DNA of 64,000 bases, from the NCBI RefSeq assembly GCF_000429625.1, contig NZ_AUCF01000017.1:84206-148205 (forward strand), read 5' to 3'. The translations under genes were made by a program, and so were the position numbers. This document shows positions 1-8,295 of this stretch, piece after piece. The notes under the pieces are model-generated. The model was not told the origin of the DNA. It saw nothing but the letters and a program-made list of their open reading frames with translations, and did not search any database. How positions within the stretch are numbered: position 1 is the first letter of the stretch; the number at the start of each line of letters is the position of its first letter. Source of the stretch: Azospirillum halopraeferens DSM 3675. Its GTDB lineage: Bacteria; Pseudomonadota; Alphaproteobacteria; Azospirillales; Azospirillaceae.

Positions 1-1
1 C

Positions 2-166
2 AAGGAGGTGCTGCTGCACCCCGGCGCCGACGTGGATCTGCCCCGCGACAACGATTACGTCCGCACCCTGGTGGCGCTGGGTCATCTGGCGCCGGTCCCG
101 GTGTCGGCGGGGTCCGGGACGGACCGGGCGCCGCGCAGGGCGACCAAGAGTGAAGGAGCCGCCTGA
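2..166 (+). CDS. phage DUF2635-like protein, 3' end only
   Basis: This is the last 54 codons of a gene that begins before the window; its stop overlaps the sheath gene start (TGATG-type overlap at 164-168). The readable part contains HPGADVDLPRDNDYVRTLVALG, a short acidic segment followed by a Tyr-Val-Arg-x-Leu stretch. This resembles the C-terminal half of DUF2635 (Mu gp38-like) proteins, which lie immediately before the tail sheath gene in many Mu-like tail modules. Position and shape support the call; the function of the family is not known. The first codons are outside the window, so length cannot be compared. Confidence 0.5.
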   Translation, partial: KEVLLHPGADVDLPRDNDYVRTLVALGHLAPVPVSAGSGTDRAPRRATKSEGAA

Positions 167-1620
167 TGCCCGCCAACTTTTTGCACGGCGTCGAGACGGT
201 CGAGGTGACGAAGGGGGCGCGGCCGGTCCGCCAGGTGAAGACGGCCGTCATCGGTCTGATCGGCACCGCGCCCGTCCATCACCTCGACGCCGGCGACCGG
301 CGCATCAACGACCCGTTCCTGGTGCTGTCGGATCGCGATGCCGGCCGTCTCGCCGGGCCGGCCCTGTCCGGCTACACCGTCCCGCAGGCGCTGGACGCGA
401 TCGCCGACCAGGGGCGCGGCACGGTGATCGTCATCAACGTGTTCGACCCGGCCGTCCACAAGACGGCGGTTGCCGCCGAGGCGGCGACGCTCGGTGCCGA
501 CGGCACGGTGGCGCTCGCGCACGGCGACATCATCCAGGCGACGGTGAAGAGCCAGGACGGCACTGTCACGTACGCGGCCGGCGCGGACTACAGCCTGGAC
601 CGGGTGACGGGCACGCTGACGCGCCTGACCGCCGGCGCCATCACCGCCGGCGCCAGCCTGACCGTCGACTACGACTATGGCGATCCGTCCAAGGTCACGG
701 CGGCCGACATCATCGGCAGCGTCGACGTGGCGGGCCGGCGGCTGGGCATGCAGGGGTTCCTGAACAGCTACAACCTGTTCGGCATGTTCCCGAAGATCCT
801 GATCGCCCCGGTCTACTGCACACAGACATCGGTGGCGGTGGAGCTGGAGGTGCTGGCGGCGGCGTCGAAGTGCCGGGGCATCGCGCTGATCGACGCGCCG
901 ATCGGCACGACGCGCGACCAGGCGATCACCGGCCGCGGGCCGTCCGGCGCCATCAACTTCGGCTTCTCGTCCGAGCGCGTGGTGCTGTGCTATCCGCACC
1001 TGAAGGTCCACGACGCGGCGACCGGCGCCACCCGCCTGGAGCCGTACAGTCAGCGTCTGGCCGGCGTGATCGCCGCGACCGACGACGAGTTCGGCTACTG
1101 GTTCAGCCCGTCCAACAAGGTGATCAAGGGCATCGTCGGGGCCGAGCGCGACCTGTCGGCGATGATCAACGACCCGACCAGCGACGTGAACCTGCTGAAC
1201 GAGGCCGGCATCGTCACGATCTTCAATTCCTTCGGCACGGGATTGCGGACCTGGGGCAACCGGTCCAGCGCGTGGCCGGCGTCGACGGCGCAGGGCAACT
1301 TCATCCAGACGCGGCGCACCGCCGACATGGTCCATGAGAGCCTGGAGTACGCGATGCTCCAGTTCATCGACCTGCCGATCAACGACGCGCTGATCGACAG
1401 CATCGTGGAGACGGGCAACGCCTTCATCCGCACCCTGATCGGCCGCGGGGCGCTGACCATCGGGTCGCGCTGCGAATTCAACAAGGAGAAGAACCCGCCG
1501 ACCGAGCTGGCGGCCGGGCACCTGACCTTCGACCTGATCTTCTGCCCGCCGCCGCCGGCGGAGCGGATCACGTTCGAGAGCTTCATCGACATCACCTTGC
1601 TTGCCAATCTCGGAGGCTGA
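166..1620 (+). CDS. phage tail sheath protein
   Basis: The protein has 484 residues, typical of P2/Mu-type contractile sheath subunits. It begins with the family's characteristic N-terminus (FLHGVETVEV followed by RPVRQVKTAVIGLIGTAP) and ends with the conserved C-terminal region (RGALTIGSRCEFNKEKNPP, then LTFDLIFCPPPPAERITF). Sheath subunits polymerise around the tail tube and contract to drive it through the cell envelope. The start ATG is preceded by GAAGGAGCC. The tube gene follows after one base, so sheath and tube are co-expressed at high level as in other contractile tails. Confidence 0.95.
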   Translation: MPANFLHGVETVEVTKGARPVRQVKTAVIGLIGTAPVHHLDAGDRRINDPFLVLSDRDAGRLAGPALSGYTVPQALDAIADQGRGTVIVINVFDPAVHKTAVAAEAATLGADGTVALAHGDIIQATVKSQDGTVTYAAGADYSLDRVTGTLTRLTAGAITAGASLTVDYDYGDPSKVTAADIIGSVDVAGRRLGMQGFLNSYNLFGMFPKILIAPVYCTQTSVAVELEVLAAASKCRGIALIDAPIGTTRDQAITGRGPSGAINFGFSSERVVLCYPHLKVHDAATGATRLEPYSQRLAGVIAATDDEFGYWFSPSNKVIKGIVGAERDLSAMINDPTSDVNLLNEAGIVTIFNSFGTGLRTWGNRSSAWPASTAQGNFIQTRRTADMVHESLEYAMLQFIDLPINDALIDSIVETGNAFIRTLIGRGALTIGSRCEFNKEKNPPTELAAGHLTFDLIFCPPPPAERITFESFIDITLLANLGG

Positions 1621-1621
1621 C

Positions 1622-2143
1622 ATGGCGATCGAGCTGAACACGATCTTCAACGCCAATGTCTATCTCGACGGCACGATGTCGCTGATCGGGCGCGCCGGCG
1701 AGCTGACCCTGCCCGAGATGTCGGTGGCGACGAGCGAGCACAAGGCGCTGGGCATGTTCGGCACGCTGGAGCTGCCGGGCGGGCTGAAGGCCATGACGTG
1801 CCAGATCAAGTGGACCGGCTTCTACGCCGACCATCTGCGCGCCGCCGCCAACCCCTTCAGGACCCACAAGCTCCAGGTCCGCGGCAACCTGGAGAGCTGG
1901 ACGGCCGAGGGTCGGACGCGCGAGGTGCCGGTGGTCTGGCACCTGACCGCCGCCTGGACCACGGCGAAGCTGGGCGTGCTGAAGCCGCAGGAGGGTGCCG
2001 AGTTCGACGACGAACTCGCCGTCAGCTACGTCAAGGTCCTGCACGACGGCGCGGCCGTCGTGGAGATCGACGTCTTCAACAACATCTGGACCGTCAACGG
2101 CGAGGACGTCCTGGCCCGCTGGCGCGCCAATCTGGGAGTGTGA
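1622..2143 (+). CDS. phage major tail tube protein
   Basis: This 173-residue protein of the P2 FII / Mu tube family forms the inner tail tube inside the sheath. The N-terminus (MAIELNTIFNANVYLDG, then GRAGELTLPEM) and the late segment VVEIDVFNNIWTVNGEDVL match the family. I placed the start at ATG 1622, which has GGAGG seven bases upstream, rather than at the in-frame TTG 1601, which would overlap the sheath gene. The next gene starts two bases after the stop. Size and gene order are normal for the family. Confidence 0.93.
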   Translation: MAIELNTIFNANVYLDGTMSLIGRAGELTLPEMSVATSEHKALGMFGTLELPGGLKAMTCQIKWTGFYADHLRAAANPFRTHKLQVRGNLESWTAEGRTREVPVVWHLTAAWTTAKLGVLKPQEGAEFDDELAVSYVKVLHDGAAVVEIDVFNNIWTVNGEDVLARWRANLGV

Positions 2144-2145
2144 GC

Positions 2146-2469
2146 ATGACCGCCAGGACCGACACCGATGCGCGCACCGTGACCCTGCCCGGCGGCCGGG
2201 TGGCCTGCATCCGCAAGGGCAAGGGCCGCGATCTGTTGCAGGCCGCCCGCATGGCCGGCGGCGCCGGCGACGGGATGAAGCTGACCATGGCCATCATCGC
2301 CGTGCTGACCGTCATCGACGGCCGGCCGCTGGTGATCGAAGACGTCGAGGAGATGGACATGGCGGACGTCATGGTCCTGATGGGGGCCGTCACGGGAAAC
2401 GGCGCCTCCTCGTTGAGCAGCATTTCGTTGCCCTCCGGATCGACGGAGGGTTCGCCCACGCCGAGCTGA
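2146..2469 (+). CDS. phage tail assembly chaperone, short (unshifted) form
   Basis: The protein has 107 residues and sits between tube and tape-measure genes, where contractile phages encode the tail-assembly chaperone (P2 gpE, Mu gp41, gpG of lambda). It opens with a predicted beta-hairpin (RTVTLPGGRVACIRKGKGRD) and continues with ADVMVLMGAVTGNG. The reading frame changes character after residue 85: the last 22 residues are low-complexity Ser/Gly, as expected where the zero frame only runs to a convenient stop after a frameshift site. Chaperones of this class bind the tape measure protein while the tube polymerises. ATG 2146 is preceded by TGTGAGC, a weak ribosome site. Confidence 0.8.
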   Translation: MTARTDTDARTVTLPGGRVACIRKGKGRDLLQAARMAGGAGDGMKLTMAIIAVLTVIDGRPLVIEDVEEMDMADVMVLMGAVTGNGASSLSSISLPSGSTEGSPTPS

Positions 2470-2567
2470 TGGCGATGGACTGGGACGATCTGGTCCACGA
2501 AACGGCGGCGCTGGCGGAGTACGTCCGCCGCCGCAAGGCCGCCCGGGAGGCGGCCAACCGGCGCTGA
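2146..2567 (+). CDS. phage tail assembly chaperone, -1 frameshift (extended) form
   Basis: This is the predicted second product of the chaperone gene. Ribosomes read 85 codons in the first frame, slip -1 on G-GGA-AAC at 2394-2400, then read 55 more codons to the TGA at 2565-2567, giving about 140 residues. The -1 frame downstream of the slip site encodes AELMAMDWDDLVHETAALAEYVRRRKAAREA, a charged helix resembling P2 gpE' and related T-domains that recruit the tape measure. No plausible separate start precedes this segment. Programmed frameshifting at this position is well known in tailed phages (gpG/gpGT of lambda, gpE/E' of P2). That this site works is inference from sequence. Confidence 0.8.
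2394..2400 (+). promoter_or_regulatory. -1 ribosomal frameshift heptamer GGGAAAC
   Basis: The heptamer has the X-XXY-YYZ form, and its phase in the chaperone frame (ACG GGA AAC) is exactly what simultaneous slippage needs: P- and A-site tRNAs re-pair on GGG AAA after a one-base backward step. It joins the zero frame, which ends at 2469, to the frame that ends at 2567. A GC-rich stretch follows (GGCGCC immediately downstream), but I see no strong stem-loop or pseudoknot by eye. Confidence 0.8.
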
Positions 2568-2594
2568 TGGCGCGCAATCCCGAACCCGGACACC

Positions 2595-5462
2595 ATGGCC
2601 AACCCCTTTGACATAGCCGTCGTGCTGCGACTGGTCGACCAGTTGACCGGCCCCCTCGGCCAGGCGACGGCGGCGGTCGAGAACGTCGATCGCGTGGCCA
2701 AAGCCGCGCAGGGCCTGCGCAACTTCGGTCAGCAGGCCGCCGTGACGGGCGCCGTGGTGTCGGGCGCCGGCGCGGCCATCGCGGCGTCGCTGTCCACGGT
2801 GGTCAATCCGGCCGCATCCTTTGAAGCCGCCATGGATGCCGTCGGCGCGATCGGCCGGGCCAGCGACGATGAACTGGCCCGGCTGACCGAAACCGCCCGG
2901 ATGCTGGGCGGCACCACATGGGCATCCGCCAGCCAGGCGGCCGACGGCATGCGCTTTCTGGCGGCGGCCGGCTTCGCCGCCAACCAGACCATCGCGGCCA
3001 TGCCGGGCATGCTGGATCTGGCGCGGGCCAGCGGCGCCGGCCTGGCCTCGACGGCGGATGTCGCCAGCAACATCCTGACGGGGTTCGGCCTGGAAGCGGC
3101 CGAGATGGGCCGCGTCGCCGACGCCATGACGGCCACCTTCACACGATCGAACGTCACGCTCGGGATGCTGGGCGAAACCATGTCGTACGCGGCGCCGGCG
3201 GCGGCCGGTGCCGGTCAGAGCCTGGAAACCGTCGCGGCCATGGCCGGCAAGCTGGGCGACGCCGGCATCCAGGGATCGCGTGCGGGCACCGCGATCAACG
3301 CCATGCTGAGTTCGCTGGCCGGCCCGACCACCGCGGCCACGAAGCTGCTGGACAGCTTTGGGGTGGCGACGACGGACAGCGCCGGCAACCTGCGCAACAT
3401 GGTCGACATCCTGACCGACCTCGCGAAGGGCATGGAGGGGATGGGCAACGGCGCGCGGCTGGACGCGCTGGCCACCATCTTCGGTCGCGAAGCGGCGGGC
3501 GCGGTCAACGTCCTGCTCGACCAAACGGACGGCCGGCTTCAGGATTTCGTGTCGACGCTGGAGAGCGCGGGCGGAGAGGCGGCCGCGGTCGCCCTGCGGA
3601 TGGGCGACAACTTCGAAGGTGCGATGGCCGGCATCGGATCTGCCGTGGAAAGCGTGCAGATCTCGTTCGGGACGCTGCTGCTGCCGGCCCTGACCGAGGG
3701 GGCTCTCCGCGTGGCCGACATCGTCCGCGCCATCACGGTGTTCGTCGAGAGCAACCGGGATCTGGCGCGGACGATCGGCCTGGTCGCCGCGGGCGTGGCT
3801 GCCGCCGCCGTCGTCATCGGCCCCGCGGTGCTGGCCGTGGGCGCCCTGGCCAGTGCCGCCGGCATGCTGCTGCCCGTGCTGGCGGCGCTCGTGTCGCCCA
3901 TCGGGCTGCTGATCGCGGCGCTGGCCGGGGCAGCCGTTTTGATCCACCGCAACTGGGACGGCATTGCGGCCTTCTTCGAAGGGCTGTGGGTCGGCATTGT
4001 CGCGGGCATGGCGCCTCTTCAGCCGGCCTTCGATGCGCTGGCCGCCGCGGTCACCCCGATCCTGGACGCCGGCGCCGGCGTGCTCGATTGGGTCCGGTCG
4101 CTGATCGCGCCGGTGGATGGCCTGGCCGGGGCGGCTGCGGAGCTGGGGCAGAGCTGGGGGGCCGCCATCGGCGGGATGGCGGCGGCGCTGACCGCGCCCT
4201 GGCTGACCGAGACGGCGGCCCTGGTGGCGTCCGCATGGGGGGTGCTGCCGGCGGTGTTCGACGCGGTGGGCAGCGCGCTGGGCCGCCTGCGGGATTGGGG
4301 GCAGGCGTTTTTCGCGGGCTGGATCGATGGCTTCCGGTCCGCGTTCGACCTGTCCCGCTTCGCGGCCCTGTCCGAGACGCTGGGGCCGCTGGGCAGCGCG
4401 CTGGGCGTGCTCGGCACCGCCGTGGCGGGCCTGTTCGACCGACTGGCAGCCCTGTTCGCGGGAACGGGCGACGCCACGGGCGGGCTGGCCAGCCTCGGGG
4501 CGCTGGCCGGCGCGCTGGCCGGTGGCGCGCTGAACACCCTGGCCGACCTGATCGCCATGGTCGCGACGGTCCTCACCGGATTGACCCAAGCCCTGGCCGG
4601 CGTGCTGTCCGGCGACTTCGGCGCCGTCGTGGCGGGGTGGCAGACGGCGCTGGGCGGGGTGTTGACCTTCTTCGACGATCTGGTGGCGCGCCTGACCGGC
4701 CTGTCGCTGTACGACGCCGGCGCGGCGATCCTGCAAGGGCTGGCCGACGGCCTGTCGGCCGGCGCGTCGGCGGCACTGGCGGCGATCGAAGGGGTCGGTG
4801 CGTCGATCATCGGCCGCTTCAAGGCGCTGCTGGGCATCAACTCGCCGTCCACCCTCTTCGCGCAGTTCGGGCAGTGGATCATGGATGGCCTGGCGAAGGG
4901 GCTGACGGAGAAGGTTCAGGCGGTGCTCGATACCGTGTCCGGCGTGGCCGGCGGCGTGGTGGGAAAATTTAAGTCGCTGCTGGGCATCAACTCGCCGTCC
5001 ACCGTCTTCGCCGGGTTCGGTCTGAACATCGTCGAGGGGTTGGAGAACGGCATCAACGACAACGGCGCCGACGCCGCGGCCGCCGCGGCCGGCCTGTCAC
5101 GGGCGGTGACCGCCGCCGCGGCGGCGGCGGCCCTGGCGCTGCCGCTGTCGGTGTCCGCGGCGGCGGCGGGCATTCCCGATCCGGGAGCGGCGGCACGGGC
5201 GATGGTCGTGCCGGCGGTGGCACCGCTGGCCGACCGGGGCGACGCCATGGCCGGCGGCGGGATCGGCGGCGCCTCGGCCGGCGGCGGCGCGCCGGTGACC
5301 GTCAACCTGTCGGTGACCCTCGACGGCGGCGATCCGGACGTGGTCCGGCGCCTGGAGGAGTGGGTGCGCGGCGACGGCGGCCGGCTGATCGCCGAGGCGG
5401 TCCACCGCGAGGACGAGCGCCGGGCGCGCACGGCCTTCGATCCGCGGGGGCGTGGCCGATGA
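2595..5462 (+). CDS. phage tail tape measure protein
   Basis: This is the longest protein of the module (955 residues), placed after the tail chaperone. The N-terminal third is the conserved TP901-type tape-measure core (MRFLAAAGFAANQTIAAMPG, then GLEAAEMGRVADAMTATFTRSN and GREAAGAVNVLLD). Long Ala/Gly/Leu-rich hydrophobic helices follow around residues 385-450 and 590-680. Near residues 740-830 a motif occurs twice: LLGINSPSTLFAQFGQWIMDG and LLGINSPSTVFAGFGLNIVEG. The tape measure sets tail length, and its hydrophobic segments later act at the host membrane. The start at 2595 lies 27 bases after the frameshift product's stop. Its own end overlaps the next gene by four bases. Confidence 0.93.
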   Translation: MANPFDIAVVLRLVDQLTGPLGQATAAVENVDRVAKAAQGLRNFGQQAAVTGAVVSGAGAAIAASLSTVVNPAASFEAAMDAVGAIGRASDDELARLTETARMLGGTTWASASQAADGMRFLAAAGFAANQTIAAMPGMLDLARASGAGLASTADVASNILTGFGLEAAEMGRVADAMTATFTRSNVTLGMLGETMSYAAPAAAGAGQSLETVAAMAGKLGDAGIQGSRAGTAINAMLSSLAGPTTAATKLLDSFGVATTDSAGNLRNMVDILTDLAKGMEGMGNGARLDALATIFGREAAGAVNVLLDQTDGRLQDFVSTLESAGGEAAAVALRMGDNFEGAMAGIGSAVESVQISFGTLLLPALTEGALRVADIVRAITVFVESNRDLARTIGLVAAGVAAAAVVIGPAVLAVGALASAAGMLLPVLAALVSPIGLLIAALAGAAVLIHRNWDGIAAFFEGLWVGIVAGMAPLQPAFDALAAAVTPILDAGAGVLDWVRSLIAPVDGLAGAAAELGQSWGAAIGGMAAALTAPWLTETAALVASAWGVLPAVFDAVGSALGRLRDWGQAFFAGWIDGFRSAFDLSRFAALSETLGPLGSALGVLGTAVAGLFDRLAALFAGTGDATGGLASLGALAGALAGGALNTLADLIAMVATVLTGLTQALAGVLSGDFGAVVAGWQTALGGVLTFFDDLVARLTGLSLYDAGAAILQGLADGLSAGASAALAAIEGVGASIIGRFKALLGINSPSTLFAQFGQWIMDGLAKGLTEKVQAVLDTVSGVAGGVVGKFKSLLGINSPSTVFAGFGLNIVEGLENGINDNGADAAAAAAGLSRAVTAAAAAAALALPLSVSAAAAGIPDPGAAARAMVVPAVAPLADRGDAMAGGGIGGASAGGGAPVTVNLSVTLDGGDPDVVRRLEEWVRGDGGRLIAEAVHREDERRARTAFDPRGRGR

Positions 5463-5905
5463 GCACCGCCCTGATCCTCGGCCCCGTGCGGCTGGACACC
5501 CGCTCCGTCGTCCGCTTCAGCGTGACGGACGGCTGGCAGTACCCCGACCACGACGTGGTGGAAACCAAACCGAAGCTGCAATGGACGGGGACCCAACTGC
5601 GCAGCGCCAGCATCGGCCTGTGCTTCCACATGCGCTGGTGCGACCCGGCGGCGGAAATGGCGGCGCTGCACGGCCTGGGCGGTGCCGTGCGGGCGTGGCC
5701 GCTGATGCGCGGCACCGGCGCGTGGCTCGGCCGCTTCGTGGTGACGAACCTGAGCGAGACGGACCGGTGGACCACGCCGGACGGCGCGCCCCTGTGGGTC
5801 GAGGCCGACCTGAAACTGACCGAATGGGCCGGCCAGCCCCTGACCGGCATCGGCCCGGCGCTGGTGCGCGCCATCGCCACGCCCCTGCTGCGGAGGCTGC
5901 GGTGA
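5459..5905 (+). CDS. phage tail protein U (tail terminator type)
   Basis: The protein has 148 residues and the P2 gpU fold signature: LILGPVRLDTRSVVRFSVTD, a TGTQLRSASIGLCFHMRWCD strand-turn, and GAWLGRFVVTNLSETD. In P2-like phages gpU acts at the end of the tail and is required for tail completion. The ATG overlaps the tape-measure stop (ATGA), so translation is probably coupled. In-frame codons upstream of 5459 lie inside the tape-measure gene and are not used. Length matches the family. Confidence 0.88.
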   Translation: MSTALILGPVRLDTRSVVRFSVTDGWQYPDHDVVETKPKLQWTGTQLRSASIGLCFHMRWCDPAAEMAALHGLGGAVRAWPLMRGTGAWLGRFVVTNLSETDRWTTPDGAPLWVEADLKLTEWAGQPLTGIGPALVRAIATPLLRRLR

Positions 5906-6126
5906 CGGATACGGTTATCGAGCACATCACGGTGGACGGCGACCGCTGGGACCTGCTGGCCATGGACCATTACGGCGATCCCCACGGCTATGCCCGGATC
6001 GTGCGCGCCAACCCGCACGTGGCGCCCACGCCGCTGCTGCCCGCCGGCGTGCGCCTGGCCATCCCGGTGATCGAGCGGCCGGTGTCGGCGCACGGCCTGC
6101 CGCCCTGGAAGCGGGGGGGGCGATGA
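5902..6126 (+). CDS. phage tail protein X (LysM-like)
   Basis: A small 74-residue protein with a LysM-like fold: WDLLAMDHYGDPHGYARIVRANP and then LLPAGVRLAIPVIE. P2 gpX and its homologues are baseplate/tail components that bind near the spike and are thought to contact the gpD hub. It starts with GTG at 5902 overlapping the gpU stop (GTGA) and ends overlapping the ATG of gene D. The family normally has 67-75 residues, so it is full length. Confidence 0.88.
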   Translation: MTDTVIEHITVDGDRWDLLAMDHYGDPHGYARIVRANPHVAPTPLLPAGVRLAIPVIERPVSAHGLPPWKRGGR

Positions 6127-7184
6127 ACCGCGTGGACACACCGGTCTGGACGCTGACCTGGCAGGGCACCGACGTGACGGCCGACATCGCCGCCATGGTC
6201 ACCGGCCTAACCGTCACCGACCGCAAGGACGGCGAGAGCGATGAGCTGGCGGTGACGCTGGAGGACCGCGACGGCCGCTGGCGCGGCGACTGGCTGCCGG
6301 AGAAGGGCGACGTGCTGGAGGCGACGCTGGGCTACGCCGGCGGCCCCGTCGTCGACGCCGGCACCTACCAGGTGGACGAGGTGGATCACAGCGGGCCACC
6401 CGATCGGCTGGAGGTGCGCGCCCTGGCCGCCGGCGTGACGGAGGCGCTGCGCACCAGGCGGCACCGGGCGTTCGAGGGCCGGACGCTGGCGCAGATCGCC
6501 GCAGCCGTGGCGGCCGACCACGGCATGGCGGTGATCGGCGATCCCGCCAGCGAGGCCCTGCAACGGGTGACGCAGGCGGACGAGACCGACCTGGAGTTCC
6601 TGAGCAAACTGGCGGCCGAGCACGGCTACGTCTTCTCGGCCCGCGCCCGCCGGCTGGTGTTCATGAGCGAGGACGAGCTGCTGTCGGCCGACCCGGTCAT
6701 GACCCTGTCGCGTGCCCTGCACCACCCGGTGCGCTGGCGCTTCCGCGTGACGGCCCGGCAGGTCTACACCGCCTGCGAGGTGCGCTACCTGGACCCGGCG
6801 ACCAAGCGCACGCGGACCGTCACGGTGAAGGCCGCGGGGCAGGAGACCAAGCCCAAGGGCGGCTCTCAGCGAACCGGAGGTTCGCCTGACGCCGTCAGCG
6901 GAAGCAAAGCTTCCGTGAAAGGCGATCTCCTGCGCCGGCGCATGCGGGTGGAGAGCGAGGCGCACGCCCGGCAGAAGGCGCAGGCGCTGCTGGACCGCGC
7001 CAACCGCGGCGAGGTGCGCGCCAGCCTGACCTTCCCCGGCCGGCCCGACCTGGTGGCCGGGATCAACGTCGTGCTCGCCGGGTTCGGCCGCGCCTGGGAC
7101 GGCACCTATCACGTCACCGGGTCGACGCACCGCATGGTGCGCGGCGGCGGCTACACCACCGACATGGAGGCCCACCGTGTATAG
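6123..7184 (+). CDS. phage late control protein D (baseplate hub)
   Basis: The 353-residue protein matches the gpD/gp27 hub family. It has a DVTADIAAMVTGLTVTDRKDGESDELAVTLEDRDGRW N-terminal barrel, the LEVRALAAG turn, LAQIAAAVAADHG and VTQADETDLEFLSKLAAEHGY. The hub forms the trimeric base on which the spike (gpV) sits. Around residues 246-266 the protein contains GSQRTGGSPDAVSGSKASVKG. At DNA level this is made of three adjacent perfect hairpins (6869-6915), in the surface loop that precedes the KGDLLRRRMRVESEAHA helix. The element keeps the frame open, so the protein is probably still functional. The C-terminus overlaps gpV by eight bases. Confidence 0.9.
   Translation: MNRVDTPVWTLTWQGTDVTADIAAMVTGLTVTDRKDGESDELAVTLEDRDGRWRGDWLPEKGDVLEATLGYAGGPVVDAGTYQVDEVDHSGPPDRLEVRALAAGVTEALRTRRHRAFEGRTLAQIAAAVAADHGMAVIGDPASEALQRVTQADETDLEFLSKLAAEHGYVFSARARRLVFMSEDELLSADPVMTLSRALHHPVRWRFRVTARQVYTACEVRYLDPATKRTRTVTVKAAGQETKPKGGSQRTGGSPDAVSGSKASVKGDLLRRRMRVESEAHARQKAQALLDRANRGEVRASLTFPGRPDLVAGINVVLAGFGRAWDGTYHVTGSTHRMVRGGGYTTDMEAHRV
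6869..6915 (+). repeat. three contiguous perfect hairpins inserted in gene D
   Basis: Three inverted repeats lie back to back with no gap. GCGAACC-GGA-GGTTCGC occupies 6869-6885, CTGACG-C-CGTCAG occupies 6886-6898, and CGGAAGC-AAA-GCTTCCG occupies 6899-6915. All arms are perfect (7, 6 and 7 base pairs). The 47-base block looks like a small palindromic mobile or REP-like element accommodated within a coding region. I did not find a second copy in this window by eye. Confidence 0.75.
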
Positions 7185-7602
7185 GCGCGCGATCGTCGAG
7201 GCGGTTGATGCCGCCACCGCCCGCGTCCGTGTCCATTTTCCGGACGCGGACGGGATGGTCAGCTGGTGGCTGGAAGTGCTGCAGCAGCGCACGCTGGGCG
7301 ACCGGTCGTACTGGATGCCCGATGTGGGCGAAGCCGTCGCCGTCCTGATGGACGAGCGGGACGAGGCCGGCGTGGTGCTGGGCGCCATCTACTCCGCCGC
7401 CGACCCGCCGCCGGTGACGTCGGCCGACACGCGCCACACCGTGCACCGGGACGGCGCGGTGTTCGAGTACGACCGGGCCGCCCACACCTGGACGGTGGCG
7501 GTGCCGACCGGCGGGCGGATCGCGATCAGCGTCGGCGGCACGTCGCTGGTCATGGACGACGCCGGCGCCCGCGTCGTCGCCCCCCGCATCGACCTGAACT
7601 GA
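7177..7602 (+). CDS. phage baseplate assembly protein V (spike)
   Basis: The protein has 141 residues. It starts with the OB-fold of gpV/gp45-type spikes (RRAIVEAVDAATARVRVHFPDADGMVSWWLEVLQ, then MPDVGEAVAVLMDERDEAGVVLGAIYS) and continues into a short repetitive beta-helix (GGRIAISVGGTSLVMDDAGARVVAPRIDLN). The spike punctures the outer membrane, and the following PAAR gene would supply the tip. It starts with GTG at 7177, inside the last codons of gene D. It is shorter than P2 gpV (211 residues) because the beta-helix is short and the tip is encoded separately. Confidence 0.88.
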   Translation: MYRRAIVEAVDAATARVRVHFPDADGMVSWWLEVLQQRTLGDRSYWMPDVGEAVAVLMDERDEAGVVLGAIYSAADPPPVTSADTRHTVHRDGAVFEYDRAAHTWTVAVPTGGRIAISVGGTSLVMDDAGARVVAPRIDLN

Positions 7603-7615
7603 GGGAGCGCCCGCG

Positions 7616-7918
7616 ATGCCCGCCGTCACCCGCCTTGGCGACACCTGCACCGGTCACGGCTGCTGGCCGCCCCGGCCCAGCGCCGGCGCGTCGCCCGACG
7701 TGTTCGTGGACGGCCGACCCGTGCACCGCGTCGGCGATGCCTGGGCTGCCCACACCTGCCCCGACATCCCGGAGACCCACGCCGGCGCGCTGGCGGCGGG
7801 CAGCCCCACGGTCTTCGTCAACGGCCGGCCGGCCGGCCGCATCGGTGATCCGGTGTCCTGCGGCTCGGCCGTCGCGACCGGCAGCGGGACGGTGTTCGCC
7901 GACCGGGGGGGTGCGTGA
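7616..7918 (+). CDS. PAAR-domain spike tip protein
   Basis: A 100-residue PAAR protein with the motif series PAVTRLGDTCTGHG, VFVDGRPVHRVGDAW, HAGALAAGSPTVFVNGRPAGRIGDPVSCGSAVATGSGTVFADR. PAAR proteins cap the gpV/VgrG trimer as a sharp cone and bind a metal ion through His/Cys residues; here C16, H18, H46, C48 and C83 are candidates. ATG 7616 has GGGAGCG upstream. The stop overlaps the next start. The length is usual for phage PAAR proteins without an effector domain. Confidence 0.93.
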   Translation: MPAVTRLGDTCTGHGCWPPRPSAGASPDVFVDGRPVHRVGDAWAAHTCPDIPETHAGALAAGSPTVFVNGRPAGRIGDPVSCGSAVATGSGTVFADRGGA

Positions 7919-8295
7919 TGACGGGGCTGCCCGCGGTGGACTGGTCGCTGATGCTGGATGGCCCCGGCCGGACGGTCGAAGGCCCCGACGACGTGGCGCA
8001 GGCCGTGCGCATCATCATCACCACGCCGCTCCGGTCCGATCCGCACCGGCCCGATTTCGGCTGCGATCTACAGCCGTGGATCGACCTGCCGGTGCCGGTG
8101 GCCGCCCCCGGCATCATCGCCGCCGTGCGTGACGCCCTGGACCGCTGGGAGCCGCGCCTGTCCGTCCTGGACGTGGCCGTCGCGCCCGGCGCGGCCAACG
8201 CGGCGGGCGACGGCGCCGGCCTGATGATCACCGTGACGTGGCGGCTGGCGGGCGCCCCGGCGGGCGCCTTCCGGACCGAGGTGGCCATCCGATGA
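7918..8295 (+). CDS. phage baseplate wedge protein W (gp25-like)
   Basis: The 125-residue protein belongs to the GpW/gp25/IraD family. Recognisable segments are AVRIIITTPLRSDPHRPDFGCDLQPWIDLPV and VRDALDRWEPRLSVLDVAV; the TxxxxRxxxPxFGxxL pattern is diagnostic. gp25-like proteins sit in the baseplate and initiate sheath assembly. The start ATG overlaps the PAAR stop. A GTG codon directly before it is an alternative. The stop overlaps the gpJ start. Confidence 0.9.
   Translation: MTGLPAVDWSLMLDGPGRTVEGPDDVAQAVRIIITTPLRSDPHRPDFGCDLQPWIDLPVPVAAPGIIAAVRDALDRWEPRLSVLDVAVAPGAANAAGDGAGLMITVTWRLAGAPAGAFRTEVAIR

Noticed and set aside
2094..4736. 880-codon minus-strand frame opposite the tape measure gene
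   Set aside because: It is a shadow frame. The tape measure on the plus strand has conserved family blocks, and gene order leaves no room for a minus-strand gene.
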